Of a stretch of 64,000 nucleotides of DNA, positions 1 through 45,960 are shown piece after piece. Below the pieces are notes generated by a model. The model did not search any database and was not told where the DNA came from. It saw only the letters and a list, made by a program, of their open reading frames with translations. Source of the DNA: Dromaius novaehollandiae (lineage: Eukaryota > Chordata > Aves > Casuariiformes > Dromaiidae); NCBI RefSeq assembly GCF_036370855.1, contig NC_088102.1, forward strand, positions 45,297,835 through 45,361,834, in the 5' to 3' direction. Each line of letters begins with the position of its first letter. Positions within the stretch are counted from its first letter, which is position 1. Both the position numbers and the translations under genes were made by a program.

Positions 1-35825
<35,825 letters not shown>

Positions 35826-38800
35826 CTAGGGAGATAGAGACAAGTTAAAAGCCAGGAGATAAGAAAAAAAGAAAAGAAAAAAAAAGGCATATACTACCTG
35901 TAATACGCTTCTTCCTAAAGAAGAAAAGGCAGCCTGTAGCAAGTCTTACAGTCAATCCGCAACTCGCTCTCTCAACTTGTAATTATATTTAGATATGTAC
36001 TACTAAGACTAGACCACTACTTTGTTAGCCTTGGAAGGCTACCAGAAACCATTACAGACTAGAGAGTGCTGCAAGTTGTAATATTTCAGACACCAGAAGT
36101 CTCAGTCTGTGGAATTTTGAGTAAGCCAAGATAAGGCCTGGAGAAAATAGCCTCATTTAAGCCTGGTGGAGAACTTACTATGATTAAACAGCTAAAAAGA
36201 AACAACTACCTACCAACACTAGAAAACTGACCCTTACCGACAAGTATTTTCAGCAACAGGTGCCATGAATCAGTGTCAAAAAATAATCAAGCATACTGTA
36301 AGGACAGCCATTTTAAACAACTTTAAGAACTGTGCAACTGAAATGAACACTACTGTGAGAGGAACAAAACCCATTTATGCCAGCCAGCCCATTTATGCCC
36401 TAATTCTGACACAGCCAGCATTAGTAACTGTCACCATGAGATCAATTTCTTACTGCACATAAAGCTACAAATCCTTACCCACCGAAGTTTGTAGAAGTTT
36501 GCTTGTTTTTAATACAGTAGGAATATTGACCTATGAGAGATGAGTACTCAGGCTCAATGCTCATCTTGAACATATTGTACAACTAATCCAGCTGTTCAGA
36601 GAATAACCAGAGAATAAGCCTGATGAAGAGGGGATCAGCACAGTGAAAATAGCAGCAGCAGAGGTCTCCCAACATCATTTATACAAACAAATTAAATCAA
36701 CCCATAGAAGGAGCAACACAGTCTAGCATACCAGTTTAAACACAGAGACAAAGAAGAGCAAGACAAGACTGAGAAGTTTGCTTTTTCAGTAGAAAACCGG
36801 TAAAAAAAAAATGTTAGAGGGACAAAAAAAAATGAGGCTTAATAATTGCAAATCATTGAGAATGCAGGCATCATTTTCTGCTTATTACTTTTCCATCGTT
36901 CATTTCTTGAGCAAGGCTACCTAGAGCCAGTTCAACAGAACTGTTAATTCTAGAATACAATTCTTTTATTTAAATGGATAGTATAACCTATTAAAAATAT
37001 CTCTGGGTTAAATAATTGGTCATGCCACTTCCTGATACCCGGAATCAACAAGAAAAGGTATTCTGCTTTAAAAGATGCAATGAAAATAAATCTTAAAGTT
37101 TTCAAGTGCCATATCAAAAATAAAGAAATAGGCCAACACAGCCAGCTGAATTACTGTATCTTTTTCCAAAGTCCCACCAACATTTTGCAGCTGGATCCTG
37201 CTTTCAGCTGTCTAATAACTCCTCTTCTGCTTTCTTCTTCTCCTCCCAAACCTCTCACTACTTCTGTCCCTTCATTCAGCCTACTGGAAGGGACACTTCA
37301 AAAATCAAATACTGTATTTTAACAGCCTCCCATTTCAAATTCAATGCACTTTACCCGTTAAAAAAAAACCATTACTTCCACTGTAAACATGGAGGTGGGG
37401 GTAAAACTGTATCTAACCCTACAATTACAAAAGTAGCTTTTCCAGAAGCAAAAAATGTATTCATATTAAAGATTTATTTTCAAATAGCTCTCCTCATCAA
37501 GAATGCCAAGAACGCCCTTATATAAAAGTGTAGTTACAGCAACAGACTTGCCCTTTTATTGCTAAAGTTAGTTCAGCAGCCAAGCAACATAAGGAAAGAT
37601 GCGGCTTTGCCAGTATAAGCTGTGTTTGCACTAGGAATACTTTCATCTTAACATACCAATATAGAAACAATGAGAGCACTTCACCAGTGCAGATAAAGAT
37701 CAACATAAAGTCTTCTCTTCACAAACTCTGACACACTTTTTAAAACAGAGTGCATTTAACAGGAAATTAGGTAGTTTTATGAATCTTGCTCAGAAACTTG
37801 GGGGCAACATTCAAGCCATCACTTGCCTATATCATTTTGTTGATGAAAGCATAAGGATCCAACACAAGGATGAGAGTTATCTACTCTCGTGAAATAAGGC
37901 ATTAAAGTACCTGCCAGCAGCATTCAGAAACACTAGAATAAGAAGTTTTGACACTAGGGTTGAGACAAACCCTCTACGTCCTCTTCCTTCAGAAAGATGT
38001 CAGCAACGCAAATCCCCTGCTTCAACAATAAAAAGAAAGATTTTTTTCCCCTTTCCAGAAATCCACTGCACCAAGGAAAAACTTACTGTAGGACAGTGAC
38101 AACCATACCACAGCCCTGAAATTAGTTCAAACACTAAAGTCAGAAACAGCATTATTAAAAGATGTGCCCAGTACAGGGTAGACACTTAATTCCAAGTATT
38201 TCTACCAGTACACGCAGATAACAGATCATTGCTACAAAGTTTGACTCCTGGCTGGTATACCTTAGTGATGCATTATAGAATCTAGGAGAAAAGAACCTAA
38301 GAAAGTTGTTGACATTGGGATTTCCCCTCCCAACATCATGATGTTGGCAAGAGTATGCCTACTTTCCTCACTCATTCTTTTCAGTCTGTCAGCTTCCCTA
38401 CTATTTTTAACCATAACATCTATGATTTTACTTCAATTATAAAATAGGTGAAGTTGCCTTCTGTACAAAATTTGGCATCTAAAAATAGTGATAAAACTGT
38501 ATGCCCTCCCCAATAACCTACAAATCCCTTCAGAACTGAGTTTATCAGAAAGTAGTGTGTGGACCATAGATGGAAAGCTTCCTCTTCAATTTCACTTCTT
38601 TCCAGTTTCATCACTCCTCATGCCTGTCCTAATCCCAAGACCTTTTATTCTGATAAAGGCAAGATGCAGACAGCCCAAGATTGTTGTTTCCCCCTTCAGT
38701 TAAGTCATTTAAAGGGTTCTGTATGCATCTCAGCTTTCTGAACCTTCCAGAAATATCCCACATTTGATGCAAGTCTTGTTTGTTTACTTCTTCACAAGGA

Positions 38801-41621
38801 CATGTAAATCTCAGGCCATTACTTTTCAACATCCAATAGCAGGTAACCTCTGCATATAATAATGCAGCTAGATTGCCTTATTACTTGTGAATTTGCAGCA
38901 GTGAAGCGTTTGACCTACATAGTTTTCCTATTGTTATCGCAACTAGCTTTACAAACTCAGAAAAAACAGATTTAAAAATCTTTCAGTAACAACATTTGTT
39001 TTGGCAGCATCCAGAAAACAAGACCTCTGAACTGACTAAACAACCAAAATAAGTTTTGTGAGAGAAGCTTGTTATTAGCGTGGTCAATAAAACTTTTACA
39101 ACTGCAAGTCAGCTGAGCAAACTGTACTGACGATGAACAGCAACTCCTCCCTGACAGTCCGTGGCAGGACAAGCTCTTATAATACGGAGCAGTGAGACAA
39201 CAAGGACCATCAAGGAAAGAATAGGATGTCTTTGAAAGGGAGACTGAATGTAAAAGCAGCAAAAGCAGAAAATATTTACAAGGCAACACAAATGCGAGAA
39301 ATTCAACAAATATAAAAGTGAAAATTCCCACTGAATATAATTAAGCTTCGGAAAAATTAATCAACACAATAAGATATAATGGGAAAGTGACTTATTACCT
39401 GAAAATTTGGATTAACCATGCACTGCTCTAAACAGTTGCTACTCAGCCTCTCAGTGAATACTTATTTTCTCTGCTACAGTTTTTGAGGGCGGAATAGCAT
39501 CAGCTTTATAGTTTCATACAACTGGGTACTGCCACAGAAAATCCTTTTCTGACAAAATCCTCAAATGTAAACGTTTTGAAACATGTTACTTATTTGCTAC
39601 ATTTTATAGCAAAGTTTCAGCTTCCAGACCATTTTCACATAAAAAGCACAATAGCAAAGTAAGAAGTCATACAAAACTGGATGGTTATTGATAATGATTA
39701 TTTGCTTCTCCCTCCTCGCTTTCATATAGCAAGCATCACTGCCACCCAAGACAGGCATCAACCTAAAGAAAGCTTCTCTTCAAGTATACTCAAAACAGTA
39801 AGTTCTGAGAATGCAAGACAGGCCATTTTGGAAATTCTGAAAACACTGGAAATGGTACTGAACAGTAGGGGCACATACCTGGCCAGTGTAAAGCTGCCTT
39901 AAACATTTCAGCTAAGACTACACCTGTCATAGTTCTCTGACAGTTCTCTGTCAGAGCAGACCAGTTGTCCTAGTAGAAAGAGTATCTATTTGTTTAATGG
40001 CAGTCTTGAGTTATATTCATTCTTTGAATATGAGAACATGAAGTTTTACTTTTCTAGAAGTTTAGCACAGCATGCTTTCAGTATTCGCCAGCTAACCCTT
40101 CTAGTTTCAATTAGATACAACATAAAATAGCTCAGAAAAGCTGTTGAAAAATTCAAGTACTCATAACATAGCTAAATTTTTATTGTTAGCAACACCCTGA
40201 ACATATTAATATTTTGAAGAGCATGCAAACCTAAGAACTGTAGCCTAATCAATCAGTCCAGTGAATTAATGCTCAAAACCATTAGGCTGTTTTACCAAAT
40301 TCCACAGCGCCAAACAGAAAACTGAAGTCCAGCCAGCAATCCTGAACTAGACACCTACAAAAGCAGCAAAGAGTAAGAAGAACTTTCAGTTAGTAATAAG
40401 CATGTTCATATGAAATGCTGGCAGGCCACAAATGTGTTTCCCAGCTTCAGTCCATAGATCTTTTGACGACGAACAAGAGAACAAGAGGTTAAAAATAATA
40501 ATTAAAAAGGGTAAACAGAAGGTTGTTTGCTGCTTTGAAAGGCAATAAAGACTTTTCAGAATTTTAAAGCCCATATTTTTCTATAAAAAGATGCAAGATA
40601 CCCATGCTCTTGATGAAAGGAAAGCAGGACCTCAAAATAATGAAAAGGCGACAGGAGAAATGCATGCTAAAAAAAAAATTGTTCTGCAGGCAGTAGACTG
40701 CAGAATAGCTCCTCTCAGCTTAAGCAGCAATGAAATAGCATATGAGAAAAAACAGCATTTAGTTTGTTCTTGCCTGCTGTAACTCATTTGTTCCAACCTA
40801 ACTCAGTGACATCTTAACAACGCAGAAATGGCAAGTTATTGCTAAGAGAGACAGATATACTTAATTCTTCTGGATATGTTTCAATAACATGGTCTCTGAA
40901 AATAACTTAGGCATACCTGGAGAAGAGCAGCCTCAAAGTGAAAGGCAACACAAAATAAATTGACCTTCCGCTACAGTGAAGAGCGCAAAAATGACTTCTT
41001 ACTGCATGGATAAACCGGGAGTGAAGCCATTCCTACACAGCAGAGAGGGGCAAGAGGGGAAAGGGCAACACATGGGCAAGCACTAAGGTAATGCTAAGGG
41101 TGGACAAGAAGAGTGAAAGACGTCGGTGGGGCAGTAAGCACCCCCTGAAGTGTATGCAAAGCTCGGGCACCGAAAAGCTCAAACGCTGTTCTTTGAAAGG
41201 ACGGCCTGAACTGCCCCTGGAGGAAAGCTCACACGGAGACATCCCACCCCCACGAACGACCGCTAGCTCCCTCCCTCTCGAATGGAAACACCCTCCAACA
41301 GCAGCCAACTTCCCTCCCCCCAGGGACCAGAGGCTCCCCTGCCCCCCGCAGTACCTTCCAGAAGGACGCCCCTCCAGCCCTGCCGCCGCCGCCGGGCCCC
41401 GCTCCCCCGAGGCCCCGGCGCGGAGGCATTCTCCGCCAAGCGGCGGCCCCGAGCGCACGCCGTGCCGGCCGGCGCGGGGGCAGCCCCGGCCGCTCCGCCG
41501 AGCAGGCCGCCCGTCCGCATTGTTTACGCTCGCGGCCTCCGCCGCCCCTCCCGAGGGCTCGGCCGCGCCGGCGCTGCCGCCGGGCACCGGCCCTCGCGCC
41601 TCGGCCCGGCCGGACACTCAC
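35826..41621 (-). other. CKAP5 first intron, 5.8 kb (longer if the upstream promoter is used)
   Basis: No coding exon or RNA gene was recognised. Short open frames here lack family features. Small inverted repeats occur at 38330-38347 and 39935-39956. Confidence 0.65.
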
Positions 41622-41945
41622 CCTGACAGCTACGGCCCGGCTCGGCGGCGCGCGCGGAGCTGCATCGCGGGCTGCGCCGGAAGGGAAGCGCCTCCCCGCG
41701 GACGGGCGGGGCTGGGGGCGCCGCCGCCGCACCTGGGCGGGGAGCCGGCCCGCGCCGGGGCCAGACAAAGGCAGGGCAGCGCCGGGCCCCGCACCCCGGC
41801 CGCCGCACCCTCGCCGCAGAGCCGCTCCCCCGCAGCCGGCGCCGCGGCGCCCCCGCTCTCCGGCCTCCGGGCACCTCCCGCGTCTGCTCTGCCGCTGGGG
41901 AAGCGATTGTGGCAGGCGTCCACCGGCTCGGCCCGGGAGGCCTGC
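41330..41945. promoter_or_regulatory. CpG island 1
   Basis: Dense CG dinucleotides and very high GC content contrast with the AT-rich flanks. This is one of two candidate promoters for CKAP5. Long open frames on both strands here come from the GC richness and are not called as genes. Confidence 0.85.
41622..41690 (-). promoter_or_regulatory. Candidate CKAP5 non-coding first exon in CpG island 1 (right boundary approximate)
   Basis: On the minus strand a strong donor GTCAGG|GTGAGTGTCC ends at 41622. An ETS/GABP-type site CTTCCGG lies at 41683-41677. The sequence could splice to the 5'UTR acceptor at 35825. The transcription start is a guess. Confidence 0.55.
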
Positions 41946-43234
41946 TGTTCGCGAGAATCAAACCGTGCAACACCAGCACCCAGCCATTTTATTTTATACA
42001 AAAATAGAAGTAGCTGCTGTAACATTCAAGCATGCAGTAGATATTACCTCAGGTCAGCATATAGCAATCTCTAATTGAAGAAGTGTAACAAACACTGTTA
42101 CACTGTTCCACAAAAAAAGTGGAACCAAACATCTGACTGACAGGAGGAACAAGGCCTGCCATGAAGAACTAGAAATACAGTACCTTACAAAGGAGATATA
42201 AATGAATAACCTGGCAACATAGCATGGTTTCATTCCACATTCTGCCATGAGATATGCAATGACAGTGCTCCAATCGAGCTGATTCATCAGTCTCTCCAGT
42301 CCATCGCCTGACATTTTGAGATGCCTCTTCTACAGCGACAATAGCAACTGAAGAAGCAGCCAGTATGGTGAAAACCAGGGGTAAATAGTTCCCTTCTGAG
42401 AAAAGTATCAAAATATATGATGCAAGGCAGTGCTCCTTCAAACATCTGTCTAGCTCACCGAAGAAAAGCTTCTTCCAGGTACCAGAGCACCAGCTATGCT
42501 CCCCAGTGAATAATCTTCAAAATTCTTTTTCCACCATCTCAACCCCCACTCCCACACCAGCGAGGCATGAAATGTGCACACCAGCTTCTGCTTTTCAGTG
42601 TCTGACATTGGCAACAATGAAGCTGTCATAGAGACATTCCCAACCCCAAACAACGTGAAACTGCTCAGTTCAAGAAACTCTTCAAACAAGATGCCATAGC
42701 AGCATTGTTTGGGACAAAGCAATGTCTAAATTAAACACAGGAATACAAGACCTTCCCATGTTACACTTTAAAATGCAGCTCCTACAAGATGTGCCACTGG
42801 AAAAGTCTACAACAGAATAACAGCAACAGCAAAGTGATAGCAATAACCACCATAGACTATGTTGTCTTGAAACCAGCCATTCTGTTAAGGATGTAAAAAG
42901 ACTTAATTCCACCCTACTCTGGAACAGAATTCATAAGCCATTTACATTGCAGTTCTAATTTGTTTGTAAACTATTTTTAAAAGAAACATTGCAAATTTAA
43001 GATGGAAACAGGCATCTACCTGGAACAGTGGAACAGAGGGGAAACCAGAAGGGCAGGGAACCAGATATTACAGCCACCATGATTTTGGAAGCCTTAATTA
43101 CGAAGTTTACAAGTGTTTACATCTTTCAGGGCTCTCTCAGGTTATACATCCTACACAAAGTCTTCCAAATTAGGTACTTATGATTGGGAGACAACTATCT
43201 TTACTCCCACAGAACAGTCAGATCAGTTTTCTAA

Positions 43235-43640
43235 TTGCATCTACTGTTCAAGATGCTCATAAATGCTCTATAAAAGGGGGGTGAACAGAGATGTTACAGT
43301 TTGCAGATGACAGACTAAGTTATTCAGGATAGTAAGAAAAAAAAAAAAAAAGATTGACTGCAGAAAACTGCAACATACAATACCAAGTGAATTTCTGCTG
43401 TCAATTTATTACTCAGTGCACACATATATAATGATGCACAAGGCAAAAGTGAATTTTAACATTACACTGCAAATCAGATGTTCTGAGCAGATTACTAGTT
43501 AATGGGAACAAGACCTTACTGTTCTAATAGACATTTGTATGAGAATATCAACTCAACTGTAGCACAGACCAGATTTTTAGAAACATGGGCCCAGGTTGCA
43601 TAACTGGCCCATATCAGTGAAAGGACAAGAGAAATAAGTC
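43235..43640 (+). mobile_element. Ancient CR1-type LINE fragment (reverse transcriptase region)
   Basis: Plus-strand text resembles the CR1 family through TCATAAATG...TCTATAAAAGGGGGGTGAACAG, then TTTGCAGATGAC (the F-A-D-D reverse transcriptase motif, 43300-43311), CTAAGTTATTCAGGATAGT, and a later stretch like the conserved CR1 3' reading frame. It is interrupted by a poly(A) run and many substitutions, so it is dead. Boundaries are approximate. It is antisense to CKAP5. Confidence 0.65.
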
Positions 43641-44024
43641 CCATCAGATATAAGTCATACACGTGAGACACTAAGGAATAGTGTTCTATTACTATACATT
43701 TGCTTTTTTATTTAGAATAGCAAATAAGTTTTGCATCAGTACAGGGAGGATTTAAAGCAGTCTAACTCCAACTTCTCATTCTTCTAAAATCGAAGTTTCT
43801 CCTGTTTTCACAGAGGTATTGCATAAATATGTAGTTTTTCCATAGCAGGCCCTCTGGTAGTGTTCCCAACCACATATTCTTAAGACTTATCTTCCATAAA
43901 TGTGTTTACCACAATTTGCTTAGAACCATTTCACTGCCCTTGATTGCTGTTTTTTGTTGATTCTACTTTGGCATATCAATTCCTGATTGCTGCTTAAAAG
44001 CTTTAATCCTATTGCAACTCTTAA

Positions 44025-44177
44025 GGGGGGGGGGGGAGAAAGGGGCAAGTTTTAAGTGAGGGGAGCCATCAAAATAGTATGGCTTAAAGAAGGGCCATAC
44101 CTGGGGCAAGAAGCAGTTAAGCCAAGTTTTTTGGTGTTTTTTGTGGGTTTTTTGGTTTTTTTTTTTTTTTTTTTTTT
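44025..44177 (+). repeat. Low-complexity block: G12 and a T/G stretch ending in T22
   Basis: A G homopolymer at 44025-44036 and a T/G-rich stretch at 44126-44177, between the two CpG islands. Confidence 0.9.
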
Positions 44178-45520
44178 GCACAATCCACTGATCTGACATT
44201 GAACACCAAAGAATCAATACTATAAGGACAACTTGCACCTAACCATTCATCTTTCCACCTTCATACTATCGCAAAGTTTTAATAGTAGCTTTCTATAAAA
44301 AGCTTTTTATAACATTTCAGTATTTGAGATTGCCTACCATCATTTGTAAATACACATCTTAACCTCCAATCCAACAGAAGTGTTCACTGAAAACCTATAG
44401 CAATGCTCTCTCCATTACACCAGTAATAAATAAAGTCTACAGCTAATAATCTAACATCCTGACCACTATTCATTCCTTTCTCACCTGCAGAAAGCTGCTT
44501 TAACAGTATTGTAATTCAGTGGAAGTGTAGGAGCAAGCCACAAGGTAACTACATAGGAGTCCTCAGTCAAAGCTATGAGTTCTGAGAAGACTCAATACTA
44601 CATACAAAATAAGAATCAGCAGAAAAGGAAAAAATACAGTATAATTAGTTAGTTGATACACACCCTGAACAAAAGCATTTGGATGTACAACTGACAAAGA
44701 TCCAAATTCAGGAGAAGAATCCCCTGCACATCAGCCTGAAAGCTACTGCCTTAAGAAGGATCACAAGACTCTGACTCAGACTCAAATGAAACAGGAGGAA
44801 AAAAAAATCCTTTCAGGACCCGCTTTGCATACACTACAGAAGATTCAGCAGGAAGCTCGTTCTGAAGAGGGACCCTGGAGATCCAGGACAGACACCTGAG
44901 CCCAACACCGGAGCTACAGAAATTCAGATGAGTTCACCATCTTCATGCAGCACTGGGATCACCCCAGGGAACACTGCCCCTGCCCCCCCACCCCGGGCGT
45001 TTCAGAGGAGAAACCAACCCCGCACGCATCCCCCCGGCGCAACACGCACTCGGGAGGACAGGAGAAGCGAGGCCAGCATTTCCCCGGCCGCCCGCCGGGA
45101 ACGGGCCGAGCCCGGCGCCCCGGGGCCCGCGACGCCGGCCGCCTCCCGGCAGGGCCCCGCAAGCCCCGCAGCCGCTCCCAGGTGGCCACCGCGGCCCCAC
45201 GGAGCAGCCCAGACCGCGGCACCCCGCAGGCCCCGCGCGGTCCAGGTGGGCGGCGCCCCGCGGCCTCCGCAGCGCGGCCCGCCGCAGGCCCGCGGCCTCG
45301 CGCCGCGAACAGCCGCCCACCCGCCGCCGCAGAGCCGGTGACGCCCGCGAGCGCAGCCCGCTCCAGCGGAGGGATGTCAGCGCCGCTCGCGGGCGCCGCC
45401 CCCGCCCCCATCCCCATGGGGGCGGCTCAGACCCAGCGGAGCAGGGAGAGCTGCACCGCCCGCCACCAGGGAGCTGCGGCGGGTGGAGGGGCACCGGGCC
45501 CAGCGCAGGGAGGGGCTCAC

Positions 45521-45600
45521 CTGTGCCCCAGCGGGTCGGGCGCGGCGATCGTCCGGCCACTTCTCAGCGGGGTTTGAAATCGCTAACACCGCCCGCACCT
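45521..45600 (-). promoter_or_regulatory. Candidate alternative CKAP5 first exon in island 2 (right boundary approximate)
   Basis: The minus strand has a donor GGGGCACAG|GTGAGCCCCT at 45521, downstream of paired CCAAT boxes and a CHR-like element. Splicing to the acceptor at 35825 would give a 9.7-kb first intron. No transcript evidence is available here. Confidence 0.45.
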
Positions 45601-45669
45601 CGCAGTGTCCTCGGTGCCCATTGGCCGGCGCCGGCCCCGCCCGCTCCCTCAATCCGCGCGCTTTATTGG
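45573..45669 (-). promoter_or_regulatory. CCAAT/CCAAT/CHR-like cell-cycle promoter module
   Basis: ATTGG (CCAAT on the minus strand) occurs at 45665-45669 and 45620-45624. TTTGAA, the CHR core in reverse relative to CKAP5, occurs at 45573-45578. NF-Y sites upstream of a CHR are typical of DREAM/MMB-regulated G2/M genes, which suits a spindle factor. This is a motif match only. Confidence 0.45.
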
Positions 45670-45735
45670 CCCGTTTGAATCCGGCAGCGCCGACGCATGC
45701 TGCGCGCTCGCCGGGCGGCGGCCGCGGCCTAGACC

Positions 45736-45753
45736 GGGGCCGGGGCCGGGGCC
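45736..45753 (+). repeat. (GGGGCC)3 tract
   Basis: Three perfect GGGGCC units within CpG island 2. Confidence 0.9.
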
Positions 45754-45756
45754 GGA

Positions 45757-45788
45757 GAGCGAGCGAGCGAGCGAGCGAGCGAGCGAGC
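45757..45788 (+). repeat. (GAGC)8 microsatellite
   Basis: Eight perfect tetranucleotide units in CpG island 2. They create artificial repeated-residue open frames in every phase. Confidence 0.95.
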
Positions 45789-45960
45789 GCCCGCCCCGCC
45801 ACAGGGGTGGCCGCGCCACCCCCCGGCCTGAGGTCCGGGGCGCCTGGTAACTGCTGGGGTGGGGGGTGGGTAATGGGGCCCGACGCCACGCGGCGCCGGG
45901 AGGGGAGAGGCGGCCAAGTGGAGCGCGCTGGGTGCCGTTGGGAGCGGAGGAGTGGCGCGT

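Larger units (their letters stand above)
44990..45960. promoter_or_regulatory. CpG island 2
   Basis: A second, longer GC- and CpG-rich block about 3.3 kb upstream of island 1. It includes GC boxes, (GGGGCC)3 and (GAGC)8. It probably serves the CKAP5 promoter and possibly a divergent plus-strand transcript. Confidence 0.85.

Noticed and set aside
41091..42074. 327-codon plus-strand open frame and overlapping minus-strand frames in CpG island 1
   Set aside because: Very high GC content removes stop codons in all frames. The products are low-complexity Pro/Ala/Arg with no domain, and frames overlap on both strands.
43268..43280. TATAAAAG box as a core promoter
   Set aside because: It lies inside text matching a CR1 element and has no associated transcript evidence.
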